Assembly: GCF_016545825.1 (NCBI RefSeq)
Contig: NC_052619.1
Location: 9,315,501-9,379,500 of the forward strand
Source of the DNA: Eucalyptus grandis
Lineage: Eukaryota > Streptophyta > Magnoliopsida > Myrtales > Myrtaceae
Length of the DNA stretch: 64,000 nt
Direction of reading: 5' to 3'
Shown: positions 47,652 through 58,608 of the stretch, piece by piece
Numbering within the stretch: the stretch's first letter is position 1
Layout: every line of letters starts with the position of its first letter
The notes under the pieces: generated by a model
What the model was told of the DNA's origin: nothing
Database searches by the model: none
Seen by the model: the letters and a program-made list of their open reading frames with translations, nothing else
Translations under genes and position numbers: made by a program

Positions 47652-48150
47652 TAGAGGTGAGCATGGTTCCAAAGTAAAATTTGGAATCAAAGAACTGGAC
47701 AAGTGGAAACATGTTTGGTTCCAAATTCCAAGGTATGCAGAGTAGGTTTTAGGTTCCAAAAACTAAGAAACCTATTTCAATAGGTAAATTCCAAGTTCTA
47801 AGTAAGTGGAACTTGGAACTTAGAACCTGGAACCTGTTTTTATATTTTTCTTGGTCTATGTTTTAGCACAATCCTGTGGTACTCCATGACATCTAATCTA
47901 AGCTTCCTTTTTATAATAAAACATTTACTTTATTCATGTATCTAAATATAAATTGTGATAAGTTGATTGTAATAATAAACGGCAATCATTAAAGGTGATA
48001 ATAATTAATAATATATGTGAAACTTGAGTAAACCCTAGAAACTATCTTGAACTTGTGACTGAGTAGGTTTCAAGTTTTAAGATATGCAGAGCAGATTCCA
48101 AATTCCAAAAAAAAAAAAAAAAAATTCTAAGGAGTTAATTGCAGGTTTCA
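47652..48150. mobile_element. Single arm related to the foldback element
   Basis: It begins TAGAGGTGAGCATGGTTCC and repeats phrases such as GGTTCCAAAAA and GGAACTTGGAACTTAGAACCTGGAACC seen in the arms of 3248-4504, including the (T/A)ATCCT(G/A)T(G/A)GTA(C/T)T block. The opposite arm was not found. Confidence 0.6.
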
Positions 48151-48455
48151 CATGTAATTTATACAAAGCCTAAAACCTTGTACAAAATCTGAAACTTTTT
48201 CTTCTCTAATATTTTTGCATTAAATTTATGAACGGTATCTTCAGCTAAACCTTTCATTGGTGCATTGTGTATGCCGACATCATCCCCCATGAATAAATTT
48301 AAAAACGAATGATCAATCTACCAATTAGAAATAGATGGAGGGGAAACAAGACGCAACCGTGTCATTTTTGGACGGACGGGACGAAAGGTATAACAAACAC
48401 AGCACGGAATCTCTGAGTGATGCGTCACATTCCGTGCGCGACGGCCGCAGGAACC
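48151..48455. other. Intergenic, no gene seen
   Basis: No feature could be supported in this short stretch. Confidence 0.5.
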
Positions 48456-48870
48456 TGATGGATCTTTTGGCACGGGTCAAAGGATCGAGCTTGGCTTGTG
48501 AAAGGAATTGACTCAAATCAATTTGAATGGCTCGAAGCCAGAGCCCGAAACCATTCCTTTAAAACTTGTCATTTGCACATGTCAAACTTCAGATTTAAAA
48601 AAAAAATAATTGAAAAACACAATATATTTTGCATTACTAGTTTGCTTCTTCAGATATGGGCATGAAGAAACGACGAATTCCATGACCCGAGTCACCTTCA
48701 TATTGCCAAGAATGTGGAGGACAAAATGACTGCATCAGCATGACTCACATGCATAGATTATGTCAAGGCAAGGAGCAAATTCATGACGTGTATCGATCAC
48801 ATTTCTAATTAATGCAATTCAAGTCAAGCCTTATTCTCCTGCAGACATAACAACATCAAACATATAGCTC
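48456..48870. other. Duplicated downstream flank of an ATPase copy
   Basis: GATCTTTTGGCACGGGTCAAA and AAAGGAATTGACTC are shared with 60255-60345, downstream of copy E. The block at 48763-48860 is shared with 18454-18530, downstream of copy B. It therefore marks the original 3' flank of copy C although the C-terminal coding part is gone. Confidence 0.65.
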
Positions 48871-49788
48871 ACGAGCAGAGTTGATTGAATGACACGAAGA
48901 GTAAGTTTAGAGGACCCAAATTCTTCGGTCTACAACACTTTCTTTTGTCATTGTGGAAAACCATTTCCTTACAAAACTTAAGTAGTCAGAAAAACAAACT
49001 CGAAACATAAAATTTAAGTGTGGCGCCCGGACTTAAATAACATGATTTCACGTCAAAAGGTTTTACAAAGGGATTAACCGAGACTTAAATCTCGAAGGTA
49101 GATTTTGATTGGGTTGAAGTTTCGACTAGAAACCAGAAAACGCATTTTTATTTTATTTTAATTGAACAAAAGTGCGTGAACGAAACAATTACATAAATGT
49201 TTTTGGTTGGAAAACAATTACAATAACTCAGTGGACACAGTTCTCGAGGAAAAAAATTCTTAGGTAAATATTTCCGACTTGTGCCCAAATCGTGGCATCA
49301 GTAAGTCCTGCTGTAAGATTTTGAAAGAGAGCGATATTATTGCATATCTCTCCACTTGAACTTTCTCATTGATCAATAAATTACCAAAATTAAATTCATT
49401 GAGACACGGTTTGCAAATGTTAAAATAAATTACCAAAAACACTGTCAGAGGGAGTCTCGGTGATCAACAAGGAATAACTAAAAGAATTAAATTCATTGAG
49501 ATGACTACGATTTTTCTCTTACTTATAATTTCAATTTTCATTTCTTTGCATATTTGCTAGTATGATGAATTTATCGTATGCTAAAGACAATAGCCATATT
49601 AATCGACCATTGAAGTAAAAAGTAATCTGTGAATCTCCTTTTCAAAACAAATAGTATCACTAGTAAATTTACCTATGACACACTTTATGTAAGTAATGTA
49701 GAGATAGAATGATTCACAATGCTAAAATTATAACGTAATTGTGCTTATATTCCTGTCAAAAATGCCTCATTGTTAGGGGATTTTCCAA
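48871..49788. other. Intergenic, possible decayed retroelement end
   Basis: TGTGGCGCCCGGACTT near 49020 resembles the start of some plant LTRs, but no partner end or duplication could be found. No gene is visible. Confidence 0.35.
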
Positions 49789-50681
49789 GTTATAACCTAG
49801 GTAGCACGGACACGTTGTCCGTGCTTCCGTGTCGTGTCCGACATGTGCCAGAGCGTGTCGGACACATCGACACACTCGGACACGGTTGGACACGAGATCA
49901 ACACGCGTCGGAAATTCGACACGCGGTCAACGTGTGCCCGACACGTTTCGACACGCATGTCCGGAAGATGATGGAGGGTGGAAGCGACGGCGAGGGAGTA
50001 GAGATGAGGCCGCGATGGCGAGAGACGGCCGCCACTATGATGCTGCGACAGATCCGACGAGGTTGCAGCTGCGAGGGAGAAAGGGCCAAAGGCGAAAGGA
50101 AGAGGAGAGGAAGGCGGTCGTGCGGCGAGCAGCGAGCAGCGAGGAAAGGGGTTTGTGCTGCGAGCAACGAGCCGCGAGGAACGAGAAGAGGAAGGGTCGC
50201 GTAGAGCTAGGGTTTTTGATGGGCCATTGCGTATTGGGGGAGGGGAAGAGACAGGGACGGGTTCTTGATGGGCCATTGCGTATTGGGGGAGGGGAAGAGA
50301 CAGGGACAGCCTGTTTGTCAGTGAAGGGGAGGGAAAGAAAATAAATTTGGGGGTGGGGGGAAATGAACGATGGTGGGGAGGGAAAGAAAAATAAATTTTG
50401 GGGGGGGGGAAATGGACGAGGGAAAGAACTAGAAGAGGGTGGGGTGGACTTTAGTGGAGATTTGTTTTTTTTTAATGGAAAAATAAATAAATGAGATTAA
50501 AATATAATTTCGAAAAATAAAAATATTGAATTTGAATTAAATTAATTAAAAATAAAAATATTCATTTAATATATAACGTGTTGGAACGTGTCGAATTCTC
50601 TACTTTTTGAAAAATAACGTGTCACGTGTCGTGTCGTGTCGCATGTCCGTATCGCCGTGTCCATGCTACCTAGGTTATAAC
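49789..50681. mobile_element. TIR DNA transposon, non-autonomous (893 bp)
   Basis: The ends are inverted over about 25 bp: GTTATAACCTAGGTAGCA then C/T and GGACAC. Next to them are GTGTCC/GTGTCG-type sub-terminal repeats at both ends. The interior is G-rich with a direct repeat of period 49 bp (GGGCCATTGCGTATTGGGGG at 50221 and 50270). Internal ORFs have low-complexity Arg/Ser/Pro content and no transposase. No clear target duplication was found. Mutator-like is possible, unproven. Confidence 0.8.
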
Positions 50682-51427
50682 TGATGTAGGACAGCAAGTC
50701 TGATATCAATGAGCGCAATCAGTTGAGAAATTGTGACAAACAAATAGTCAAAATGAGTAGATTCTTTAGGCATCACACGCGAAGCTTCCTAAACATCACA
50801 CCTATGGTTTCTTAAGCATCACACTAAGGAAAATAATATTATTATACAATCCCAGAGGAAGGAATTGCCATTCTCAATTACTCACTCTATAGAGAAGAAA
50901 GAATCACAGCCATATATATAGACTCCCTAAGAGTTCTTTGAAAGAGGAAACCTCCAAACAAGAAGAACAATTGAAACTTTCTTATAATGTTTAATGAAGC
51001 CACAAAAATAGGCTAACAGGTATAAATTTGATTTAATTTCTTAGGGGGCAAAAAAGCATTTATTTTAGGAATATTATTGTGAGTGGAATTTGTATTCAAA
51101 GTCTAAGGCATGGGAAAGACGACGTCCGGTATCCGATGCCCTTGATGAGCAGCTGACTGCGAAGCGTTTGGAAGAAATAACACGGCATTGGGGCTCCGTT
51201 TCGGGAAAACCCGTCAGCAGATAACACCTCCCTCCACCGTCCCCCTCGGTTTTGAAGTCCAAAAGTCAAAAAGAGCTGACCGTGTAAAGGCCGAAAAAAA
51301 AAAAAACAAACGAACAAAAACAAAAATGAAAAAGAAGCATATCTTGTACCCTCGCACAAATGGTGTCACCCTCTTGTTCTGCTACTGCATGTATATGAAG
51401 TACATGCAATCCATGGTCATTGTATAT
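50682..51427. other. Intergenic, partly derived from an ATPase upstream flank
   Basis: Around 51185-51245, ATTGGGGCTCCGTTTCGGG, ACCCGTCAGCAG and a CCGTCCCCC run resemble 52557-52628 upstream of copy D. That suggests a second, decayed copy of the upstream flank. No gene is seen. Confidence 0.4.
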
Positions 51428-51715
51428 GTCTTAGAAAGCGAGCGATCAAATAATAAAATAAATGAAATAAATAAAAAGAAATTGAATATCATATTTACGT
51501 AATTTGGTCATAATGACCTACATCTACAAAGCAAGCAGCAATGAATTCTTTTATAAATAAAACAATACAAAGGAGTTACACATTCGAGTCACTCAAATAC
51601 TTACGGTGTTTCTCAAATCCTAGTTACATCCAATAACATACACATTGTTTAGTCTCGCAATTCTTTGCAAAATAATCTCTTAATCTCGCGAAAGTATTAA
51701 ACAAATCTTAACATA
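51428..51715. repeat. Dispersed LTR-like repeat, copy 2
   Basis: Homologous to 44730-45005 in the same orientation and more AT-rich. Confidence 0.65.
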
Positions 51716-52371
51716 AGATTTCATGACTACAAATACTAATCTTTCTTAGATGTAATTCACGAACAATATTCCGTGTCAAGTACTCACTTGGAAACAACAC
51801 TTTGATATTTCAAATTAGCCAAATTACCAAAGTTTTCTTTTTAGGCTAAAAGTCGAGACATTTCAACAATTTCTACATTGGCTCAATATTAGAGCCCAGT
51901 TACAATTGCTTTATTAAATCCAAACTTTAGTCTAATCTCCCATAACCCCGTATGAACTCAACCACCATAGACATATTTCGATTCAAAGCATTGCTTAAAC
52001 TTCACAATAACCACGGATCTCATTAAAACACCAATTTTACATCCACTTTTAATTACTGCACAATGATTTTTCAACACAACCTTCTCAACTATAGATGTAA
52101 AACCACTTTTGCATCCATATATGTTAACAGATCGACATAGATCTTGTTAAACTCAACGGTTATAACAACCGTTGACTCTATAGGCTTAACCTCATTATAA
52201 GTATTATCTTTGTCAATTCTCACACTAGTACTTTCTACTTCAAGTGTTTTTAGTTGCAGCTCCACCTTCTATTCAGATTCATATAAACACCGTCACAAAC
52301 ACTCATATCTAAAAGTATTGAAGATTTGTCAAATGTACCTTTTTCTGCTGATAATAAATGACAAATTCTAA
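51716..52371. other. Intergenic, no gene seen
   Basis: AT-rich, with no recognised feature. Confidence 0.5.
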
Positions 52372-52851
52372 TTCACAACACAGCATTGGGTCTCATCCTC
52401 CTTGCATATCTTTTGATTATTCGCGGACTCCCCATCCCAAGCCCGTCAAATTAAGCCAATCGCGGGCTTTCCTGGAAACGTGTTTACATTTCGCTGTGAC
52501 CCGAGTATGCACTCACAAAATATCTTGCATTGGTCCACAATCACCCGTCGTTTTGCATTGGGTCTCTCCTCTGCGTTAGTCTTTCGGGTCGTCCTTTCTC
52601 GGAAACCCGTCGGCAGCTTCCGTCCCCCGCAATAGCCCGGCTCGCCGCTTAACCCATGCGATCGGTGGGTATTTTCTCAGACATCATTCCACAAACTCCA
52701 AGGTTGCTTTTTTCGTTGCTATCACAACACAATCAGAGTTCCTCTCTTTTGTCTTGCCATTTGCATTGTGCGGCCCTATCTGTGCATCTCTTCCCATCGC
52801 TGAGGAGTCGTGACTCCTTCCGCTCCTAGGCCACCTCGAATCGCCCGAGCA
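52372..52851 (+). promoter_or_regulatory. Upstream region of copy D
   Basis: GCATTGGGTCTCATCCTCCTTGC through TTTCGCTGTGACCC matches the block upstream of copy C. Copy D's equivalent of the first 50 or so codons of copies A and C is not recognisable here, so the original start codon may have been lost. Confidence 0.55.
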
Positions 52852-53483
52852 ATGGCCTGCGCGAGGCGAAGAAAATATCCTTCCCACACTTCGATTTCGT
52901 TCCCAGATCAACCCAGCTCATTCCAGATTGATCAGTCAGAGCTCACAAGGCTGGTCAATGAGAAGGATTTCGGCGGCCTCCGAGGAAAACACGGCGGCCC
53001 AGGGGAATCGCCGAAGCCCTTAAAACTGATCTCCTCGAAGGAATTAGCGGCGAACCGGATGACGTCACTCGCAGGCAAAAAGCATTTGGTGTCAACACAT
53101 TCAAGCGGCCCGCCAAGGGCTTCTTCCACTTTTTGCTCGAGGCTTTCAAGGACCTCACGCACCTGATTCTTCTTGTTTGCGCTGGGCTTTCGCCCGGGCT
53201 TGCGATCAAAGAGAGCGGGCTCAGGGAAGGCTGGTACAGCGGCGGGAGCTCTTTCTTCTCAGTTTTCCTCGTGATTGTGGTGTCCGCCGTGTGCAAATAC
53301 CAGCAGAACCGGCAGTTTGATAAATTGGATGGGGCTAGCGATAATATTCTCTTCGATTTGATAAGAAAGGGCCAGCAGCAGCAAGTGTCCAGATCCAAGA
53401 TCGTCGTCGGAGATGTCGTTCTTCTCAAGACCGACGATCAAGTCCCGGCAGACGGTCTGTACATTTATGGGCAGCACTTGCTG
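52852..53483 (+). pseudogene. Ca2+-ATPase copy D, exon 1, frameshifted
   Basis: From MACARRRKYPSH the frame is open to the region of residue 50 and matches the family (SSFQIDQSELTRLVNEKD). Near 52990-53005 the family sequence jumps frame: GIAEALKTDLLEGISGEPDD continues in the frame that later reads LLEAFKDLTHLILLVCAGLSPG (TM1), the TM2 segment and IVVGDVVLLKTDDQVPADG. The exon ends CTG|GTATGG at 53483. The putative N-terminal calmodulin-binding segment seen in A and C is not evident. A sequencing error at the shift cannot be excluded. Confidence 0.8.
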
Positions 53484-53898
53484 GTATGGACGAGAACTTG
53501 TACTGTTTCGATCGCATTAGTTTTCGCGTATTAACTCATGTTAGTTTCCTCCAGAAATATATAGTATTCGTATTACCAAGTTCGAGCCCAGGTTGATTAA
53601 TTAGTTAAGTAGTTAGTTCAAAGAAATGTAAAAGCGTCCGATATTCTGTTTGATACTGCACACTGTCATTCTCATAATTTTAATTCTATGACAAAGAGGA
53701 AAGTAAGGGTTTTAATTCGTAATTCTAATCGGAGGAGAACAAACTGTGTTAAAAAATTTTACTGGAAAAAGTATGCTTAAAACATAATCCATTTCTTCTC
53801 GGGTTAATATTATTCAGGCTTCATTTTCTTTGTTTCAACTTGAGACTCCGCATCCTAGCGTCACTGAATCATGTGCAACGTTTGTATTATCGATTTAG

Positions 53899-56217
53899 GT
53901 TGACGAATTGAGCATGACCGGGGAGAGTGATTGCTTAAAAAAGGACGATCAGAATCCAATCCTGTTCTTTGGAACAAAGGTCGTTGATGGGCGTGCTCGG
54001 ATGGTGGTCACAGGGGTTGGGATGAATACAAAGTGGGCCAAGATGATGAGTTCAATCAACTGCGGCAGCAGCGAGCAGACTCCTTTACAGGCTCGGCTCA
54101 ACGAGCTCACCTCGTCGATTAGCAAAGTCGGCTTGCTAATCAATTTTCTGGTTCTTGTGGTCCTGCTAATTCTCTACTTCACGGGAAAAAATCGGGACGC
54201 AAACAGGAAACAGGAATTCGTTCCAGGCCAAACGATGGGTGACAATATCATGAACTCTGTGGGGGGAAAAATTGCAGCCACAGTGACAATCATATCGGTG
54301 ATGATTCCTGAAGGATCGCCAATTGCAGTAACACTCATTCTTGCTTATTCGATGAAGAGCTTGATGGGGGATGGAGCGATGGTGAGGAAGCTTTGGGCCT
54401 GCGAGACAATGGGGTCAGCCACCACCATTTGCATCGACAAGACCGGCACTCTCACGGAGAATCAGATGATAGTGACGAAATTCTGGGTCGGCCAAGACAC
54501 CGTGGCAGAAAACTGGTGTTCCTCTGCCTCCAAGTTTGTTGTGGATTTGATTTGGGACGGAGTTGCTTCGAACGCTGAGGGCAGCGTCTACAATGCAAAG
54601 CCATCTTCAGAATCGGTGTGCAGGTTCTCCGGTAGTCCCACCGAGAAAGCGATTCTTTCCTGGGCATTTTCACAAGTAAGCATGGACATGGGGAAGATAA
54701 AGAAAAGATGTAAACTCATCCAAGGCGAAGTCTTTGACTCGCGGAAGAAGACAAGCGGTGTCCTAATAATGAACATCATGGATGGCACAGTCCACGTGCA
54801 CTGGAAAGGAGTGGCGCAGACGATCTTGGCAATGTGCTCGAGCTTCTACAACCGGTCAGGGATGGAGAAAGATTTGAACAAAGATGAAAGGAAGAAATTC
54901 GAGCAGATAATCCAGGGGATGGAGGCGAGCGGCCTGAGGTGCATCGCTTTCGCTCATAAAAAAGTCTGCACAGAAGCTATCGAAGAAAGAAATTACCTGA
55001 ACAAGATCCAAGAGGACAGCCTGACATTACTAGGACTCGTTGGTATTAAGGAACTGTGCCGTCCTGGTGTGAATTGCGCGGTCAAAGCTTTTCAGAACGC
55101 TGGAGTGAACATCAAGATGATTACGGCAGACAATGAGTTCACTGCTAAGGCCATCGCCAAAGAGTGCGGGATTCTCAGGCCCGAGGATGATGCCTCCAAT
55201 GGAGCCATCGTGACAGGGACTGGTTTCCGCAAAATCCCGAGGGAGAAGAGGCCTGAAGAAGTTGAGAAAATCCGCGTCATGGCAAGATCCTCCTCTTCTG
55301 ATAAGCTCTTCATGGTTCAATGCCTGAAGCAGAAAGGCCATGTGGTCGCCGTCATAGGGGACGGCATGGACAACATACCGGCCCTCAAGGAAGCCCATAT
55401 CGGGGTCTCGATGGGCATCCAAGGCATTGAGGTTGCCAAAGAGAGCTCGGACATTGTCATCAACGGCGACAACTTCTTCTCTGTGGCGGAGGTGCTGCGT
55501 TGGGGTCGATGCATCTATGATAACATCCAGAAGTTCATCCAGTTCAAGCTCACAGTGAACATCGCGGCCCTTTTGATCAACTTTGTGGCCGCAACCTCCT
55601 CCGGTGACGTCCCTTTGACAGCCATCCAGCTCTTATGGGTAAACCTGATTGTGGACACGCTTGGCGCCTTCGCGCTGTCCACAGACCTGCCCACAGACCT
55701 GCCCACGTACCAGTCCACAGAGCAGACCAAGGAGGTCATGAATAAGCCCCCGGTGGGCTGGACCGAGCCGCTCATAACAAACATCATGTGGAGGAATCTG
55801 GTGGGACAAGCAATTTACCAAGTGGCCGTCCTCCTCACTCTACAAGTCAAGGGCGAATCGATCTTTAGAGTGGACGAGGTGGTGAACCGGACGATGATAT
55901 TTAACGCGTTCGTCCTATGCCAGGTCTTCAACGAGTTCAACGCGAGGAAGCTCGCGAGGATGAACATATTCAAGGGCATTCACAAGAACAAGCTGTTCCT
56001 AGGGATCATCTTCATGACGGTGGTCCTCCAGGTGGGGATGGTCGAGTTCCTGAAGCGGTTCATGGTCACGAAGCGGTTGAGCTGGGGACAATGGGGTGCA
56101 TGTTTCGGGATCGTGGCCGCATCTTGGCCTATTGCTTGGGTCATCAAGTGCATTCCGGTCCCTCATACACCAATCTCACAGCTAATTGAGAAAATTATAC
56201 AGAGAAACAGTAATTAG
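53899..56217 (+). CDS. Ca2+-ATPase copy D, exon 2 (intact 772 codons, altered catalytic motifs)
   Basis: The acceptor TTTAG|GTT precedes VDELSMTGES, and the frame is open to TAG at 56215. It covers the rest of the A domain, M3-M4, the P domain with the phosphorylated Asp in CIDKTGTLT (54436-54438), the nucleotide-binding domain (VHVHWKGVAQ), M5-M10 and the C-terminus. Departures from the family: M4 PEGSP for PEGLP, TADN for TGDN (55123-55134), and GDGMDNIP for GDGTNDAP in the hinge (55360-55380), so the conserved Asn-Asp pair is reversed. A 12-bp duplication gives DLPTDLPT in the M6-M7 loop. The long intact frame suggests recent constraint or recent inactivation; transport activity is doubtful. 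Confidence 0.85.
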   Translation, partial: VDELSMTGESDCLKKDDQNPILFFGTKVVDGRARMVVTGVGMNTKWAKMMSSINCGSSEQTPLQARLNELTSSISKVGLLINFLVLVVLLILYFTGKNRDANRKQEFVPGQTMGDNIMNSVGGKIAATVTIISVMIPEGSPIAVTLILAYSMKSLMGDGAMVRKLWACETMGSATTICIDKTGTLTENQMIVTKFWVGQDTVAENWCSSASKFVVDLIWDGVASNAEGSVYNAKPSSESVCRFSGSPTEKAILSWAFSQVSMDMGKIKKRCKLIQGEVFDSRKKTSGVLIMNIMDGTVHVHWKGVAQTILAMCSSFYNRSGMEKDLNKDERKKFEQIIQGMEASGLRCIAFAHKKVCTEAIEERNYLNKIQEDSLTLLGLVGIKELCRPGVNCAVKAFQNAGVNIKMITADNEFTAKAIAKECGILRPEDDASNGAIVTGTGFRKIPREKRPEEVEKIRVMARSSSSDKLFMVQCLKQKGHVVAVIGDGMDNIPALKEAHIGVSMGIQGIEVAKESSDIVINGDNFFSVAEVLRWGRCIYDNIQKFIQFKLTVNIAALLINFVAATSSGDVPLTAIQLLWVNLIVDTLGAFALSTDLPTDLPTYQSTEQTKEVMNKPPVGWTEPLITNIMWRNLVGQAIYQVAVLLTLQVKGESIFRVDEVVNRTMIFNAFVLCQVFNEFNARKLARMNIFKGIHKNKLFLGIIFMTVVLQVGMVEFLKRFMVTKRLSWGQWGACFGIVAASWPIAWVIKCIPVPHTPISQLIEKIIQRNSN

Positions 56218-56491
56218 GTTCAGGAACGCCAATTGTTTTTAACTCAATTCTTCTTAATGTACTGGTGTATTGAATTTCTCTTGACGCAGCGTGATTTTTT
56301 TTTTTTTTTGGGTCCTTTGACCTAGAAAAAAAAATGCGCAATGAATCGATGTAATTTTTCCAATTCAAAGAAAACATTCATTCAAAAAATAAGAAATGAG
56401 ACGAGAGACGTTAATATAGCCAAAAACGTGAAGAACAAAATCGTAAGAAAAATGCGGAAGCACAAATAGAATGGATCAGTACAATTTAGTT
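56218..56491 (+). other. 3' UTR and flank of copy D
   Basis: It is homologous to the sequence after copies B and E (a T run after GATGCAGTGTGATTTT-like sequence). No polyadenylation signal could be fixed. Confidence 0.5.
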
Positions 56492-56590
56492 CTTCGCTAC
56501 ATCCCTCAATGTTGCTGTAACCATAGTTAATTCGTTACACAAATGACCTCACCCTCTACCTCAGCTCAAGCTACATGAAAATATTGTCTC
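56492..56590 (+). promoter_or_regulatory. Conserved upstream block of copy E
   Basis: CTTCGCTACATCCCTCAATG, GCTGTAACC and TCAGCTCAAGCT follow the same order as 19421-19516 upstream of copy C. Copy E's own start and exon 1 no longer follow. Confidence 0.7.
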
Positions 56591-58608
56591 TATTGGAAAA
56601 AAGTCGGCAAAAGAAGCAACTAACATTTTAATGCACAGCAAAAGCGATTACCAATCTACATAAAATTACCAACGCACAATAAACGAATTTATAACTTCAC
56701 AATGGTTCGAATACAATCATGAGAAAAGATTTGTATTTCTATAGTGTTAATGATAATTGTCTTCTCAAAGTAAAAATGGGAGCTTTTTGAGAGTAGAAGC
56801 ATTCTTTTTTATGAACCTTCTTTTCTATCTCACACACACACACATACACTTATGCAGAAGTTATTTTAGAACTTTCCTTGAAAGATAACCCCTCACACCT
56901 TTTTGAAAGGTGCCTCTTAGACACACATCCCCTCAAACACATCCCATCATAAGTGATGTTAACACCTAAATTTTACCTTTTTAATTAAAACTTAATCGCA
57001 TAAAAAATTAGGGATGAATGTCTAATCCCTAGCAAAAATAATTTGCAATCGCATGTAGACATTGGGAACAATAGCATCACGAGCACTAATCGTTGAATTT
57101 TTTTGAGTTTTTTCTATGAAACTATTATTAAAGTTATTATTATTTTGTTCTTTTCCCATTTCAAAAGAGAGAGAGAGAGAGAGAATGCAAATAGGGCCGG
57201 GCCAGATCTGGGCCTCCCGGCCCCCCTTTCCTTCCTTTTTTCCTTTTTTCCCGAAGCCCAGCCCACTTATCTTTTCTTTCCATGCGGCCCACCTATTTTC
57301 TTCCTCAGCCCAGCCCGTTCGCTCCCTCTTCTTTCCCCTCCAGCTCGCCTTGGCCGCTGCCTTCGCGGCAAACAGGGGAGAAGGGACGTTGGTACAGCGT
57401 ACAGAGGACAGCAGCGTGGAGGGCGTCGCGCGCGACGCTGGTGAAAGGGAATGTCGTGTCCGTACGGTCGAGCTGGCACGGTCCTGGCGAGAGGCGAAGA
57501 GAGACAGGGGCGTTTGAAAAGAGAGAGGAGCGTTCTGTTTTCTGGGGGGTTCGCTTTTGGCCGAGAGAGGGGGGAGAGATCGGAGAGCTCGGGAGAGAAC
57601 CAGAGAGTGGGGGAGCTCGAGAGGGTGGTCGACCGTCGCCAGAGTCCGTTCGTCAACCGCCGTCCGCCGCAGCGCTCATCCACCCCCCAACCCGAACCAG
57701 CTGGGTCTTGTGCATAGCTTTTTGACATGTGTCGAGTTGCGTTGCTTTCCCGAGGGTCTCGCTTCGAGAACACCGCGGGAAGGCCAGCCATTGCTCGACC
57801 CATTTGGAGTTCACCCTCCCGTCGCCGCTGCCGAAGCCGAGTAGGGATCTCCTCATTTTAAACGCCCGTCCCCGTGAACCCCTGCTACTCCGCCCTATTT
57901 TGCTAGGATAGGACGCTGAGTTTTGTTCCTCCTGTTAGTCGCACGCATGCTGGGCTTCTACGGGCTAATGTGGTTGATTTCGAATGCCCCTTTGATGATT
58001 TTTTTTCAAGTTTGGCGCTGAGTCCGAGTGCAAGAAGGGTTGATATCGTTCCTCCGATCCATGCCCACCACATGTTCGACGATATTTCTAAGCTGCCCAG
58101 GCGGTTGCATTACCGATTCCCATATGTTCTTGAACGCGTATAAGTAGGCTTTGCATGTTATAAACCTTTTGTTGCTTGGTAGTTGTCGTTTGCATCATCG
58201 GGCCAAGTGTGGGCATACATTCGCTGCGTTGTATTTGTCTCCCGTTGGTTTCCTGGGTGTCGTGGCTGTAAGTGGTGCGCGGCTCGGGGTGGCCGGCGAT
58301 GATGTCACGAGGTGATGGTGGCGGCAAGCGACAATCTCAGCCGCTGCTTTGTTAATGGTGCTCGGCGTGAGAGAATAGGTTGGGCGTTCGGCGATGGAGG
58401 CTTTGGGAGGAGGGGCTAGTTTCGGGCGTGGGAGTAAACCATCGAAGAAGGAGAAGAAGAGGGGCAGAAGAGGACGAAATGAGGAAGACAAAAAAAAATT
58501 AATTAAAAATATTAATATTAACAAAAAAATGTTTTAAGAAATAGATTTTGTCTATTTCAGGTTAAATTCGGATTGTCGGATAGGGTCAACGGGCCGGATT
58601 GGGTTTAC
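56591..58608. other. Foreign DNA replacing the 5' half of copy E
   Basis: It holds a (CA)n run at 56831-56848, an (AG)n run at about 57166-57184, and a GC-rich block (57190-58480) starting with GGGCCGGGCCAGATCTGGGCC and ending near CGGGCCGGATTGGG. Several overlapping ORFs in the GC-rich block have low-complexity Arg/Ser/Pro/Gly content and no recognised domain. Boundaries and identity are unclear: a transposon or a translocated gene leader are both possible. Confidence 0.45.

Noticed and set aside
49797..50344. ORFs of 144-171 residues inside the TIR element
   Set aside because: No transposase or other domain. Composition and internal repeats explain them.
57267..57803. 178-residue minus-strand ORF and overlapping plus-strand ORFs in the GC-rich block
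   Set aside because: Overlapping frames with low-complexity Arg/Pro/Ser content and no recognised domain are expected by chance in GC-rich DNA.
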